Shown: one piece after another, positions 13,645 through 24,700 of the stretch | Position numbering within the stretch: position 1 is the stretch's first letter | Layout: each line of letters starts with the position of its first letter | Assembly: GCA_024239055.1 (NCBI GenBank) | Contig: JANBVJ010000002.1 | Coordinates: 70,925-134,924, forward strand | Source: Patescibacteria group bacterium | Lineage (GTDB): Bacteria > Patescibacteria > Paceibacteria > Paceibacterales > UBA10102 | Direction of reading: 5' to 3' | Length of the DNA: 64,000 nt | The notes under the pieces: generated by a model | Told to the model about the DNA's origin: nothing | The model's input: only the letters and a program-made list of their open reading frames with translations | Database searches by the model: none | Made by a program: the position numbers and the translations under genes

Positions 13645-14409
13645 TTAAGATTCATGACCGTAGCAACTTCCTTCTAGAATCAAAGCCTTGTTTACATTAG
13701 TTGTTTGGGTTTCTACTTCAATTCCATTGATATAAACTTCTACGGTTAGGTTACTATCAATAACATTTCTAAATGTTGCAAAGTACGTACTTGTACCTTG
13801 AAATTCATCTGTAAAACATCTAAAGTTTATTTTCATTGATCCAGATTTTTCAATCTTGCTTGGAACTTTTCTAATATCTACAAAGTCACCATACCAGTCA
13901 TCGGTAGTTGTAACCATGTAATAGCCGATTGGTTCTTTAGATTTGTCTACTTCTACTTTGTCTGATGTTTGAGTTACATCCTTGAAAGGTTCATCGGGAG
14001 GTTTTGTTGTAGTACCTTCTTTTTCTCTTTCTAATTCTCTTTCAAGTATCCTTTGTTTTGCATCTTCATTTACTTGATATTCTTCTTGTGTCATGCATCT
14101 TTCAGGTGTTAACATTGAACCTCCAACAATACCAAAGTTACATTGTGTTGGATCTAATGGTTCGAACCCTAGATTCTGTGCTACTAGAAAATATGCCATT
14201 ATAATTATTACTCCAATTATAACTGCACCAACAATTCCTGCTGTTCTTTTTGGATGTTTTTTACCAATTCCATCATTAGATATTACAATCTTTTTTGGTT
14301 TTTTATCATCTGGTTCATCTGTTGGTGGTATTGGAGTGAATTCAGAATGTTCAATGTCATCTTTTTTCTGTTCAAATTTATCTGAAAAAATTTCCTCTTC
14401 CTTGCCCAT
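13645..14409 (-). CDS. Type II membrane protein with beta outer domain (254 aa)
   Basis: A charged cytoplasmic N-terminus of about 55 residues precedes one membrane helix (about residues 56-76). Then come a linker with two Cys, a helical E/R/K-rich stretch (EREKEGTTTK) and a beta-rich C-terminal domain with two more Cys. A TGACACGTACA element lies 53 bases upstream of the start. The family is not recognised; it is probably displayed on the outside of the membrane. Confidence 0.65.
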   Translation of the reverse strand: MGKEEEIFSDKFEQKKDDIEHSEFTPIPPTDEPDDKKPKKIVISNDGIGKKHPKRTAGIVGAVIIGVIIIMAYFLVAQNLGFEPLDPTQCNFGIVGGSMLTPERCMTQEEYQVNEDAKQRILERELEREKEGTTTKPPDEPFKDVTQTSDKVEVDKSKEPIGYYMVTTTDDWYGDFVDIRKVPSKIEKSGSMKINFRCFTDEFQGTSTYFATFRNVIDSNLTVEVYINGIEVETQTTNVNKALILEGSCYGHES

Positions 14410-14461
14410 TAGTCAGTTCCTACATCATTTCTTTAAAAGAATATCGAATATCTATCAAGAG

Positions 14462-14484
14462 TGACACGTACACCTCTGATTCAA
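14462..14484 (-). promoter_or_regulatory. TGACACGTACA element, copy 3
   Basis: TGACACGTACACCTCTGATTCAA lies 53 bases upstream of the 14409 start. The distance is similar at copies 4 and 5 (about 50 bases), so the element probably belongs to the promoter. Confidence 0.6.
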
Positions 14485-14486
14485 AA

Positions 14487-14915
14487 TTAATTTCCATCGT
14501 AAAATTCTTCTAGTTGGATTTCTCGTTGTTCCAGCAATGATTTTTCATAGTAAGTTTTCCAAGTGAATTCAATTCTGGTTTGGTTCTCAGTTTTTTCTAC
14601 AATGTAGGTATTTTGACCTTCAAACAAATTAAGATAAACGTTAACTGCTCTTTCAACTCTCATGTCTGTCTCATCATTGTTTTCATAAGTTAACCGGAAT
14701 TTCACAACATCAGCGTTTTTTTCTATCCCATCTCTATTTTGAAATTCTAATTGACTTCTAATATCGTAATCCCAAATCATTCCGATTAACATTGTTGGAA
14801 AAATAATGTTATAGACTAATGATACAATAATGATTGTACCAATTATAATTATTATTCTTGTTTTGGTATTTGTTTTTTTTCTCTTTTGCTCATTGTTTTC
14901 AAACTTTCTTTTCAT
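14487..14915 (-). CDS. Signal-anchored protein (142 aa)
   Basis: A very basic N-terminus is followed by one membrane helix at about residues 24-46 and a polar outer domain without cysteines. The gene lies between two TGACACGTACA elements; copy 4 is about 50 bases upstream of its start. The family is not recognised. Confidence 0.6.
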   Translation of the reverse strand: MKRKFENNEQKRKKTNTKTRIIIIIGTIIIVSLVYNIIFPTMLIGMIWDYDIRSQLEFQNRDGIEKNADVVKFRLTYENNDETDMRVERAVNVYLNLFEGQNTYIVEKTENQTRIEFTWKTYYEKSLLEQREIQLEEFYDGN

Positions 14916-14964
14916 CTTTTGTTTTGTTTTTTAATTAATTAAAAAGTCTGCCTACCTATCGAAT

Positions 14965-14984
14965 GTGACACGTACACCTTTGAT
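14965..14984 (-). promoter_or_regulatory. TGACACGTACA element, copy 4
   Basis: TGACACGTACACCTTTGATA is preceded by CTATCGAATG, giving TATC/GATA arms around the core. It sits about 50 bases upstream of the 14915 start and just after the end of the 14994-19028 gene. Confidence 0.6.
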
Positions 14985-14993
14985 AAAAAAATT

Positions 14994-17900
14994 CTATCTA
15001 CCTTTGCCACGTTTGAACTTTCGTTTTGGTGTATTAGCATCAAATGAAGTAAAGCGATTCTTGTTTACTCTTCTTACTGTTCTAACTCCCCTCTTTGTAA
15101 TTGCACCTCTCAAGAAGAACATCATCATAAACACAATCAAAATTCCAGCAAGCCACCAGTAGTTTTGAGTGATGAAATCAACTATCTGACATATTACATC
15201 ACATGGTATTCGTTCAGTAGCATCAACTGTTACAATATGTTTCTCTTTGAACTCAACTCCACCTTTGGTTATTGAGAATATTATTGGTATTTCGTAAACA
15301 AGTGGATCAATACATGGAACTGGTGTTACAAATGGATCAAGTCCTTCACATGATATTAGTGGAACAGTAAGTACGAAACTCTCTAATGCAGTATTCTTAA
15401 ACCTAGCCGGATCATTAATTGTCCTAGAACTATCTACTTCTGTATCAAATCTTAATGTAGTTGGGAATGTTGAAAATGAAAACCATGTATTGAATTGTTG
15501 ATCTGGTTCTATGTTTGAGATTTCTACTGCTGTATTCATCATACCAAATGTAGAAATTACAAAGTCTGATGGAACATTATCTTTTGGTACTACATTGAAT
15601 AGTTCTGATAATATTGATAATCCTACTAATCTTTCAAATGATGGTACACCTCCACCAGTTGATGCACTTCCAGAACCACCAGCAGTCTGATTAGTGGCAA
15701 TTGTAAAGAAGATACTTGGATCATTAACTGTTACTGTATCATTAATTGCTATATCTAGAATTCTAAGTAAGACAACATCATCCTGAATTGTTGATATATC
15801 CTGAATTAGTTTTGTTACATCAATTATAACATTATCTTGTGTAACTACTGGATCTGTTTCTGTTACATCTGAATCCTTACTACTTTGTACTGTATCTGAT
15901 ACTGATGTAGTATCAATGAATACCTTTGTTGGTACTAAGTCCAAGTTATCAAATGCACTTGCTACATCTGATAATTGTCTAGTCACATCAAGAATTACCA
16001 AGTCATTTGCTGTGATTAGGTCAATTGGGTTTTCTCCCAAGTCTGTAGTAGAATCAATCAAGTCTGAAACACTTGCTGTATCTGCAAGAAGTTTGGTTAG
16101 GCTAAAGTTCAATTCATCTGAATTTGCAACTACATCTATTATTGCTTTGATAATTTCTAATCTCACTTCATCGTTTGCTTGAACTGTATCTAACTCAAGA
16201 ATTTGTGTTATTACGCCTGTATTAGTCTGGTCTATTATTGTTATAATGTCTGCAATAGTCTTTTCAATATTCTTATCTGGATCATCTAATACTGTAGATA
16301 AATCTGTAAGTGCCTTTGTGATTTCAAACTGTAATTCATCGTTTACATTTGTTGTATCAAGAAGTTCTACTGATCTGAATACACCTGTATCTACCAAGTC
16401 TAATATTGTCGCTGTATCTAAAAGACCCATTGAGATATTGAAGTTTGTTTCATCCAATGCAGTTACCGTATCTATGTTTAGTTTTGTAATGTTAAGTGAT
16501 GTAACATCTAATACATCTCCTGTATCACTTAGTTCTATTACAAATACTGCATTAGTGTTTACTGTATCAGATGATGCTATTGTATCAGTTGCTAATTTTG
16601 TAACGTTCTTGTTTTGAGATAGATCTACTGCTGTTACCACATCTGAAACATCTTGATCAAATACCTGACCTGTCAAAAACTCCATAACCTGATAACCTAA
16701 CTCCCATGATCCTGTTGATAATCCTCTTTCAAATCTTACAGTCGTTGCATTTTCTAATGTGATTTTTCCATGTGCCTCACCAAAACTATCTGTATCCGAT
16801 TTTGTTGCCTTACCGTTTGAAAATCCCATTGGTGACATTGAAGTTCCTATTGCAATTGAATTGTTAAAGATCCCTACCGATGTAATTGTTGCAGTATCGT
16901 TTTCTGTTCCTGCTGTTTGGTTATGAATTAGATGTTGAATATTAGCAAAGTCAGAAGGGAATGTAATTAACTGCCAATTAATCAAGAGTGCTGGATCTGC
17001 ACTATCAACTCTTTCAAATACCATGTCTGGTGGACTGCTACCATCCAAGTGTGCGAACAATGCTGAATCATCCGGTTCATCTTCAAATTCAGAATTTGAA
17101 GTCATGTGAGTAACTAAAAGTATAGTCTGGTTTCTAATTACGTCAGTTGGTGGACTAACAGACAATGTTGTGCCTGATAATGATGCCTGACCTCTTTGGA
17201 CAGAAATATTATTTTGATTCCAATCTATGATGTTTACCACTGCTACTGATTCTTGTGTGTCAGATGGTAATTCAACTTCGTATCCCCATGTCGTATCATT
17301 TAGTATTCTTATTCTAGCAAATTCTTCCTGCCCAATTGTTGTGTCACCAAAAGTAGATGACCATGAGTTGTATTGAATATGAGAACCACTTGCATTAACA
17401 GGACTCATGTGCATTACCAATTCATCAGTATCTATTCCATTTGGATATTGAACTTGATCTCTTTGAACAAATATTGGAGATGATTGATCAAACTCTACAA
17501 TATATGCTGTAAAATTTATTGCATTATTTGTTGCTAGTGGATCATTTGAACCATGAATTCTAAGTGTAGATGTATCAACTATTCCAAATCTTTTCAATCT
17601 CTCGCTTACATCTGCTGTATCTAGTGATGCATCTTCAATTGACATGAAAAGAATTGTATTATTAACAGTTAGAAGTGAAGGAGAAATTGAAAAATCTTGA
17701 AATACTGATGCACCTGTGTATGTATCCTCAACTTTTACAATCTGTCTTAATGTGTTTGTTCCCTGTGCGTTTTCTGCTTCATCGGCTTCTAAAAATTCAA
17801 TTAACTGCCATCCTATCTCTTGGAATGCAGTTGAATCTTCCCTGCTAATCTGAACCCTAGTATTATTTATCACCTGTAATGTTGATTGTGATCTGTCTAT

Positions 17901-19028
17901 TCCACCATCAATTTCACCATCATTAGAACCTGATCCAGTTGAATAACCAAATGGAGTACCACCATGACTCATTGCTATGGTTTTGTCATAATCTTGTATT
18001 TCTGGAACTATTACATCAATTGAAAGTTCAGTATCAAGTAAAGTTGAATTGAAATGTTTAATCTTGATAAAGTCGGCAGGAAACTCGATTAACTGCCAAG
18101 CAACAAGTAATTCTGAATCATCATCATCTCTGAAAAATCTTATATCCCCACCATCAGTTAATGATCCTCGTATCATTGAATCGTCATTTGGTTCTGTTGA
18201 TGCTCCATCAGATGTGTATGTGAATAAGAACATTGTTCTGGTAGGATCAATTGCTGTAAAGTCAGTTCCACCAATTAACTCACCTGTGAATGATGGATTT
18301 ACCATTGTGAAAAGTCCTGATTGAACTGAAATATCCGTTTGATTCCAATCTATTACTGAGACTAACGAACCTTGTGGTGTGTCTGGTGCTGTATCTATGT
18401 TAACTCTCCAAGTTGTAGAATCTAAAATATCTATTCTTAGAAAATCATTGTTACCCACAGCAGTTGCAGAAACGTTAAGATGCATTCCACGACTAACAAT
18501 CATGCTGTTTGTTGTATTAACAGAACCCATTGTAAATGATTGACTACCTGCACTTGAAGCAAGAGATTCTTGTAAGTGTTGGACATCAATTTCTGATGTT
18601 CCATCATATTCAATGATATATGCAATAAATTCTACTGCATTATTTCCAGTAGCAGTATCTTCCCCTTTCAGTCTTAAAGTATTAACATCTAAAATCTCAA
18701 CTGACTTGAATGTGTCACTTGCATCATTTTCTCCTGTATGTCTTACTGTGTAAATTACAAATGATTTGTCAATGTTTTGTAGTGGTGGATCTATTACAAA
18801 GTCAGCACTTGCAACATCAGCAGGGTAAAGACCTGCAATTTTTATGACCTGTCTTATCTCATTGTCTGCAAATGCTGGTTGAAATGTGAATGTAGGTGTT
18901 ATTGCTACTAACAATAAGATGAAAAATCCAGCATAAAGTTTTTTTCTATTAATTTCTATGTTCTCAGATTTTAAAAATATGTATCCAGCAATAGGAATTA
19001 GAATGACCAGAAAGAGAGGATTGATCAT
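14994..19028 (-). CDS. Giant secreted repeat protein with C-terminal anchor (1344 aa)
   Basis: The N-terminus has two hydrophobic stretches (about residues 2-20 and 31-53). Then come two similar modules of roughly 370 residues, both with xWQLIEFP/ITFPxDF and ISVQxGxxx strands. A long run of D-rich repeats follows (about residues 790-1105, units such as DTVTALDETNFNIS with a spacing near 20 residues). The C-terminal module begins RLVGLSILS and ends with a membrane helix (about 1290-1312) and a basic tail. The same RLxGLSILS module closes the 5089-residue protein. It is coupled to the fibronectin-III gene by an ATGA overlap. It is likely a surface or virion fibre. Confidence 0.75.
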   Translation of the reverse strand: MINPLFLVILIPIAGYIFLKSENIEINRKKLYAGFFILLLVAITPTFTFQPAFADNEIRQVIKIAGLYPADVASADFVIDPPLQNIDKSFVIYTVRHTGENDASDTFKSVEILDVNTLRLKGEDTATGNNAVEFIAYIIEYDGTSEIDVQHLQESLASSAGSQSFTMGSVNTTNSMIVSRGMHLNVSATAVGNNDFLRIDILDSTTWRVNIDTAPDTPQGSLVSVIDWNQTDISVQSGLFTMVNPSFTGELIGGTDFTAIDPTRTMFLFTYTSDGASTEPNDDSMIRGSLTDGGDIRFFRDDDDSELLVAWQLIEFPADFIKIKHFNSTLLDTELSIDVIVPEIQDYDKTIAMSHGGTPFGYSTGSGSNDGEIDGGIDRSQSTLQVINNTRVQISREDSTAFQEIGWQLIEFLEADEAENAQGTNTLRQIVKVEDTYTGASVFQDFSISPSLLTVNNTILFMSIEDASLDTADVSERLKRFGIVDTSTLRIHGSNDPLATNNAINFTAYIVEFDQSSPIFVQRDQVQYPNGIDTDELVMHMSPVNASGSHIQYNSWSSTFGDTTIGQEEFARIRILNDTTWGYEVELPSDTQESVAVVNIIDWNQNNISVQRGQASLSGTTLSVSPPTDVIRNQTILLVTHMTSNSEFEDEPDDSALFAHLDGSSPPDMVFERVDSADPALLINWQLITFPSDFANIQHLIHNQTAGTENDTATITSVGIFNNSIAIGTSMSPMGFSNGKATKSDTDSFGEAHGKITLENATTVRFERGLSTGSWELGYQVMEFLTGQVFDQDVSDVVTAVDLSQNKNVTKLATDTIASSDTVNTNAVFVIELSDTGDVLDVTSLNITKLNIDTVTALDETNFNISMGLLDTATILDLVDTGVFRSVELLDTTNVNDELQFEITKALTDLSTVLDDPDKNIEKTIADIITIIDQTNTGVITQILELDTVQANDEVRLEIIKAIIDVVANSDELNFSLTKLLADTASVSDLIDSTTDLGENPIDLITANDLVILDVTRQLSDVASAFDNLDLVPTKVFIDTTSVSDTVQSSKDSDVTETDPVVTQDNVIIDVTKLIQDISTIQDDVVLLRILDIAINDTVTVNDPSIFFTIATNQTAGGSGSASTGGGVPSFERLVGLSILSELFNVVPKDNVPSDFVISTFGMMNTAVEISNIEPDQQFNTWFSFSTFPTTLRFDTEVDSSRTINDPARFKNTALESFVLTVPLISCEGLDPFVTPVPCIDPLVYEIPIIFSITKGGVEFKEKHIVTVDATERIPCDVICQIVDFITQNYWWLAGILIVFMMMFFLRGAITKRGVRTVRRVNKNRFTSFDANTPKRKFKRGKGR

Positions 19029-21099
19029 GTTGGTGGTTTTGGTACAGCGAAGTTTGGATTGTCACCAGTACCATTTGAACCTCCTAGTGCTAATATTACA
19101 TCTGTAGTTACATTTCCAATAAAGTCGTTAATGTTTTGAATAATTAGATATTTTGTTCCATAAAATGCACCAGCATTTGTCATTTCTTGGGAAGATGAAT
19201 ATGATCCGTTATTCATCTTGTCAATTATCTGATACATGTTCAACTGGTTTGTATCAATGTCAGTAAAGATTGAATTAAGTTCAGATGTTGTAATGTTGTA
19301 ATGTTGTATTGTGTTTACTAGAATTTGCTTTTCTAAAAGTGTGAAAGTATTACTTGGGTTTGGTTCAATTATAGTTCCGTTCCCATTAATTTCTGCTGAA
19401 CTTGGTGGAGTTGCACCACTGAATTCGTTTGATGGGATTGAAAATCCACTGATTAACATTCCGGTCAGGCGATAAGTTACAATACTGTTTGAATCTAATC
19501 CAGTATCATCAAATGTTGATGTTACCGTAGTAACGTTTCCAACATTTAAGAAATCAGTTCCATTCTGTCTTTGAATAATTACATCTATTATCTCTGCATC
19601 AAGTTCATCTGCTTCCCATGTTAGCCTTAATGATGAAGAAGATAACGTATCGATTAATGATATTGATCCAGTTGTTACCTGTTCAATCTCAAAAATTACA
19701 AATGAAACATTTACTTTTTCTCTTGCATTTGGTGAGTTTGAACAACTTGCATCACAACTTGCAGTTAAAGTTAATTCTAGATCTGTATAGTCTGTAATAC
19801 TATCTGCTTGTGTTCCGGTTAGTTCTTGCTGGAAAATAACATAATTTGATGTTAATCCTGTATGTGTGAATGATGCGATTTCTGTAACTCCTTGTCTTAG
19901 TTGTATTGTAAATTCAACTGGATTAGTCCCAACATCTGCTTTTCTAACTGTATATTTTAGAAAATGACTGTCAGATCTTTCTGGATCATCCATGTCACTC
20001 ATTGTCATTATGTCAATATCGCTGTCAGAACTTCCTAACCCTAATGATTGAATGAAATCTCCATCATCCCTTTCAGATTCATTTACACACTCAAATGTAG
20101 TCAAGTCACCACATGGAGCATTCCCTAAACCATTTACCCATCTTACCGAAGGATTGCTATCTGGACTTGCAGAAAATAAGATTACAGTTGTTCTTTGTGA
20201 GATCTGGTTTGAAGGAAGGCTTTCAGCAGATGTACCTTTTGATACTACGTGATATGTGTAGAAAGTATCTGGAATTAACCCTGTATTAGTAAAAGTCGTG
20301 GTTCCGTTTAGAACATTTCCAACAGTATTGAAAGTTGTACCATTGAATCTTCTAATATCATAACTTAGAACATTTGAAAGGTCAACTGGTGCAGTCCAAT
20401 CTAATTGCAAGGCAGTTGAATTTACAACTGTAACTGTATCAAGAGTTGGTGGTGGAATAATTGGTTGATCTAAAACTGCGAATTCTGCCCAAGAAACACT
20501 TACACTATCTCTATTTCCTCCTGCACTACATGTTCCTGAGTTACAAGATGCTTCTAATCTTAATTCAAGGTCTGTATAATCTGTAATTGAATCTGCTTCT
20601 GTTGGTGTTAGTGCATATTCATATTGAGTAAAAGTTGTAGTAAGTGTTCCCTGTGTAATGTTTAAAACTGCAATGTCAGATGTCTGACCTTGTGATAAAT
20701 ATACAAGAAGGAAAGGTGCATTCACACCAAGCCCTTCTTCTCTTGCTTGTACTCTGATAACATGTCCGTCACTTTTTAATGGGTCTGTGACAGATGTAAG
20801 ACCAATAAAATCAATATCTTGGTTACTTGTGGAAATTAATGAAGATGTAATAAAATCTGTATCATCTGGTGTCACTTCATCTAAACAATCCCAATGCTGT
20901 AACCCTGTACAACCTGTCTCTCCTATCCAATCAACTCCTGTATCTGCATCTGGTCTTGCAAAAACATCAACTGCAAAAGCACTATCTATTGAAATTAAAA
21001 CTATTGTTGTTGTAAATAAAAATGGAAGTAATATAACTACAAAAAAATATTTTTGTCTTTCAGTTACGCTTTTTTTTTGTGTAAAAAATTTAGGTTCAT
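19025..21099 (-). CDS. Fibronectin-III secreted protein, signal peptide in another frame (A9 frameshift)
   Basis: The main frame holds two copies of a lectin-like beta module, each ending ADSITDYTDLEL, each followed by a fibronectin type III domain. Reading upstream of the first possible GTG start (20875), the frame stays open and encodes more of module 1 plus a clear signal peptide (FFVVILLPFLFTTTIVLI then DSAFA). It lacks a start codon. An ATG (21099) lies in another frame and joins it only if a run of nine A's (complement of 21070-21078) gains one base or loses two. So this is a sequencing or assembly indel, a natural mutation, or transcriptional slippage. The C-terminus has no membrane helix. 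Confidence 0.75.
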
Positions 21100-21118
21100 C
21101 GCTACTCTATTCACTCAC

Positions 21119-21694
21119 CTAAGTTACGGTTATAGTATAGTTGACGTTCAAAGTGTCTCCGGCAGAAATCGTAACGCTACCGAATGTTGAACGTGCAAAC
21201 ATTTGCCCACCTGCAATTCCGTTAAAAATTCCGGCTTCTGTGATCGCACCAGCACACGTAGCACCATCGAAGGATGATATTACACTTGTTGATGTTTCAC
21301 CAGATGTTCCTGAATTTGAATCAGGTGATGCATCTTGTATTCTTGCACATGCACTTGTCTCAATCGTTGTATCTACTGCTGTAGGTGCAGTTGTTCCGGT
21401 TCCGATTTCTATGAAATCAAAGAACGTTGAACCTGCTCCACCAACTCCGAATGTTGCTTGACTCATCTCATCAAGTCCGACATCTACAACTAGGTTGTGG
21501 TTTTCAATCGTGTACTTTAGCATTCCAGTTTCAGTGTCAAAAACTTGTAAGATTACATGACCTGTAATCTGAGATGCATCTACTAGAGATGGTGTTTCTG
21601 AAAGTTCAGATTGGAATGAAGTTGAAAACGCAGACATTCCAAGAAGTACAGCGACTAATGGAAGTGCGAAAAGTGCGTATTTTATGTTAGTCAA
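21119..21694 (-). CDS. Phage tail-fibre-like structural protein (191 aa)
   Basis: A signal peptide or N-terminal helix (about residues 5-24) precedes a beta domain. The domain has the pattern NLVVDVGLDEMSQA, then IEIGTGTTAPTAVDTTIE, then AGIFN and a closing TISAGDTLNVNYTITVT. This order (V-V-D-x-G, then GTG...PT...DT, then ITEAGIFN, then LxVxYTIT) is well known from small tail-fibre or baseplate-associated proteins of phages and archaeal proviruses. The TTG start at 21694 is required. It lies between two giant adhesin-like genes, which supports a virion or attachment role. Confidence 0.65.
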   Translation of the reverse strand: MTNIKYALFALPLVAVLLGMSAFSTSFQSELSETPSLVDASQITGHVILQVFDTETGMLKYTIENHNLVVDVGLDEMSQATFGVGGAGSTFFDFIEIGTGTTAPTAVDTTIETSACARIQDASPDSNSGTSGETSTSVISSFDGATCAGAITEAGIFNGIAGGQMFARSTFGSVTISAGDTLNVNYTITVT

Positions 21695-21759
21695 TGATTG
21701 GATTCATGAATTTCATGTATTAATCTTGAATTAAGTAAATTATTTTAGATAGTTGTCAA

Positions 21760-24700
21760 CTAACTTGAATCGAATTTCTTCTTGAATTTCTTCTTTACTC
21801 GTGTCTGTCTCCTTCTGCCTCCCTTGACCCTTCTTCTAATGAAGTTTCCAAACACTGCTGAGGCTATTAAGACCATGAATAGTAGGATTATCTGTAATTG
21901 GACTATATCTAGAGGAATAGGTCTGCCATCTACGAATACCTCAGTCGAAGCCACATATTCTTGATCACCAAGTCCGAACCTGAATTCTAATGGTAGAGTG
22001 TGTAGGATTGGGTCAAAGCAGTTTATTGTAATGCCTAAATCTGCATTACATTCTGATGGAGGCAAAACTATTGTATATGGAATATCAGCACTCGACATTG
22101 CAAATTCACCAGTTCCTTCAAGTCGCTGAACAAGTGGGAATGGTGGCAAGTCGAATCTTATATCTAGGTCTGAATCTGGAAGAGTTATTCCCTTTACTAT
22201 GAGATTATCTTCTCCTTCCCATTGAACTGTGATAGATCCTTCAATGACCTGTCCTGCCTGAGCAAACTGATGAGTTCTTGAGAGTATTGAAAGTCCAGTT
22301 AACCTTTGTGCAAACACTACTTCTGGATCTGGAATCGTTATTTGTGGTGTTGGTTGTGAACCACTTCCTCCACCTCCACCACCTGCTGGTGCTCTTCCTA
22401 AGAATAGGTTGAAGTTGATTGTTACATCAGTCATGTTAACTACGTATGTTTCAGATGTGATTTTATTCAATCCTGAATTATATGAAGTTGGAACTACATC
22501 TGCACTTGCTAGGAATTGTTCTGCATTTGCCTTGAATATTGTAGAGATAAAGTCTGCAACCATTGTAGAAGTATCATTTACTGCACTTCCTTGCCATCTT
22601 GTACTCCAACTAACTTGATCGGTTGAATCACAAACTGGTGTTGATGGGAATTCTGTAATGTCTTTTGCATCAGTATAGTTTACTTTGATTCTAATATCTG
22701 TGCCAGCACCATTCGTGGGACAATCAACGTCAAATACCAATGCATTTATCGTAAATTCTGATGTATCATTGCCTGCTGGTGCAGGGAAGTTGAATGTCTT
22801 GTTTAGGATAAAGTCATCTGCATCTGTGAATGTAAAGTTAAAGTTTCCTACAGCAAGATTATCAAATATTGCGTTTGAATTTACATCAAGACCTACAAGT
22901 AGATTGAATGTAGAGTTTACACCTTCAACAATTCCTCCACCTTTGAAGAATGATCCATCCTGTTCTCTTACCTTGACGATTAGATGAGATCCAAATATTA
23001 TATCTACAACATTACTTACAGTTCCCTCTCCTGCACTTGAAAGTGCCCTTATACGATAACCAAATGTATCAGGCTTTGTGACATTTGAATCGCTGAAATT
23101 CAAAACGTTTGGAGTCGTAGTATTGGCAATTAATGTAGTGAATCCTCCAAAGTTAATTCTTCTATCAATCTTGTAACCTGTAATTGGGTTTGCAGAAGCC
23201 GGAGTAGTCCATGAAATATCTATCTGATCTCCATTTTGTGCACCTGAAAGTAGAGGTGCATTAGGTGGACTAGCAGTTGTTATTGATCCTTCATTGCTGA
23301 ATGCTCCTGTACCAAATGCATTGATTCCTGATATTCTATATGTGAATTGTGTAGCAGGAGTTGTTGTCGTATCAGTAAACGTAACGAGTGAATTACCAGT
23401 ATTAGCAATTAGAACTAAAAATCCACCTGCTCCAACCTTTCTTTCAATTTTATATCCAGTTGGTGATCCTGCTGGTTCAGTCCAATCTATAGTTACATCA
23501 CCATTTGGTTCTTCATTAACATCAACAAGTGATGGTGCATCTGGTACACCTGAAATAACAGGCAAACAACTTTCAATGTTTGAAGTAACATTTGCGAATC
23601 CTAACCTACTTCCTGCACGTACATCATACTCGTACAAAATATTCATTAAAAGTCCAGTATCATTATGAGTTGTTATTATGTTTGTTGTATTTGAAATTAA
23701 GGTCGTGAATCCTCCACCATCTACCTGTCTAAATATTCTGTAACCGTTTATTGCTGATGTAGTTACTGGTGCTGACCATGAAAGTTCACATGTATTTAGT
23801 ACAGTTGATGCTGATAGATCAGTTATTCCTTCTGGAATTGTTGGTGGAGTGATAACTACTACATCATTTGATGATACCAAGTCACCTGTAAAGAATGTTA
23901 ATGTTACATTTCCAGCACCACCATTTAGGAAAGTAATATCATCAATTGTTCCTTCATAAGTTGAATCTCCTGTACCATCTCTATTGCTTACCATTACTTT
24001 GAGATACCTAATTCCTGTAGTACCTGCTTCAATAACTTCTTCTACAGATTCTATTGGAGATAAGAAGAGTGGATCTGAAAATATCGTTGCTGTAACTGCT
24101 GTACTGTTTGGAACTCCCCTTTGCACTTGAAGATAAACATCATTTATTCCTAAATCGTCTACATTCGTGGTAAATACTTCTCCTTGAGTTGCTCCTGTAT
24201 TAATTACAGTTCCATCTGATGCAATAACTCTAATTATTCCATCAGGATTATTATGACTTAATCTAAATCCTATAAAGTCCTGACCTTGATTTGGAAGGAG
24301 TGTGTTGCTATCACCAAATCCAATAAACAAGTCATTTCCTGTAGTATCTGATCCTGCTGATAATGCTGTAATATTCAATTTTGCTCTTAGTAACCAATCT
24401 TCTGTATCTAGAGTTGTTCCTATTGGGTCAACAAATTCACCTTGATTGTAGGTTCCTGTTCCACTTGAATCCCAATCCATGAATCTACTTACTGTATCTA
24501 CTGAAACTCTTGTTCCAGACATTGTTGTAAAGTTGTCAGTTTCAAAGTTATCAAAGAAGTCATACTCTACTAAGTAAATGTCATCAACTATTCCAATAAT
24601 ATCTCCGTTTGCAGTTCCATCACTATTTTTTACCATGACTTTGAGATATTGTAAATCTGTTATTCCTGCTGGTATTGTTACTGTTTGTGATTCTAATAAT

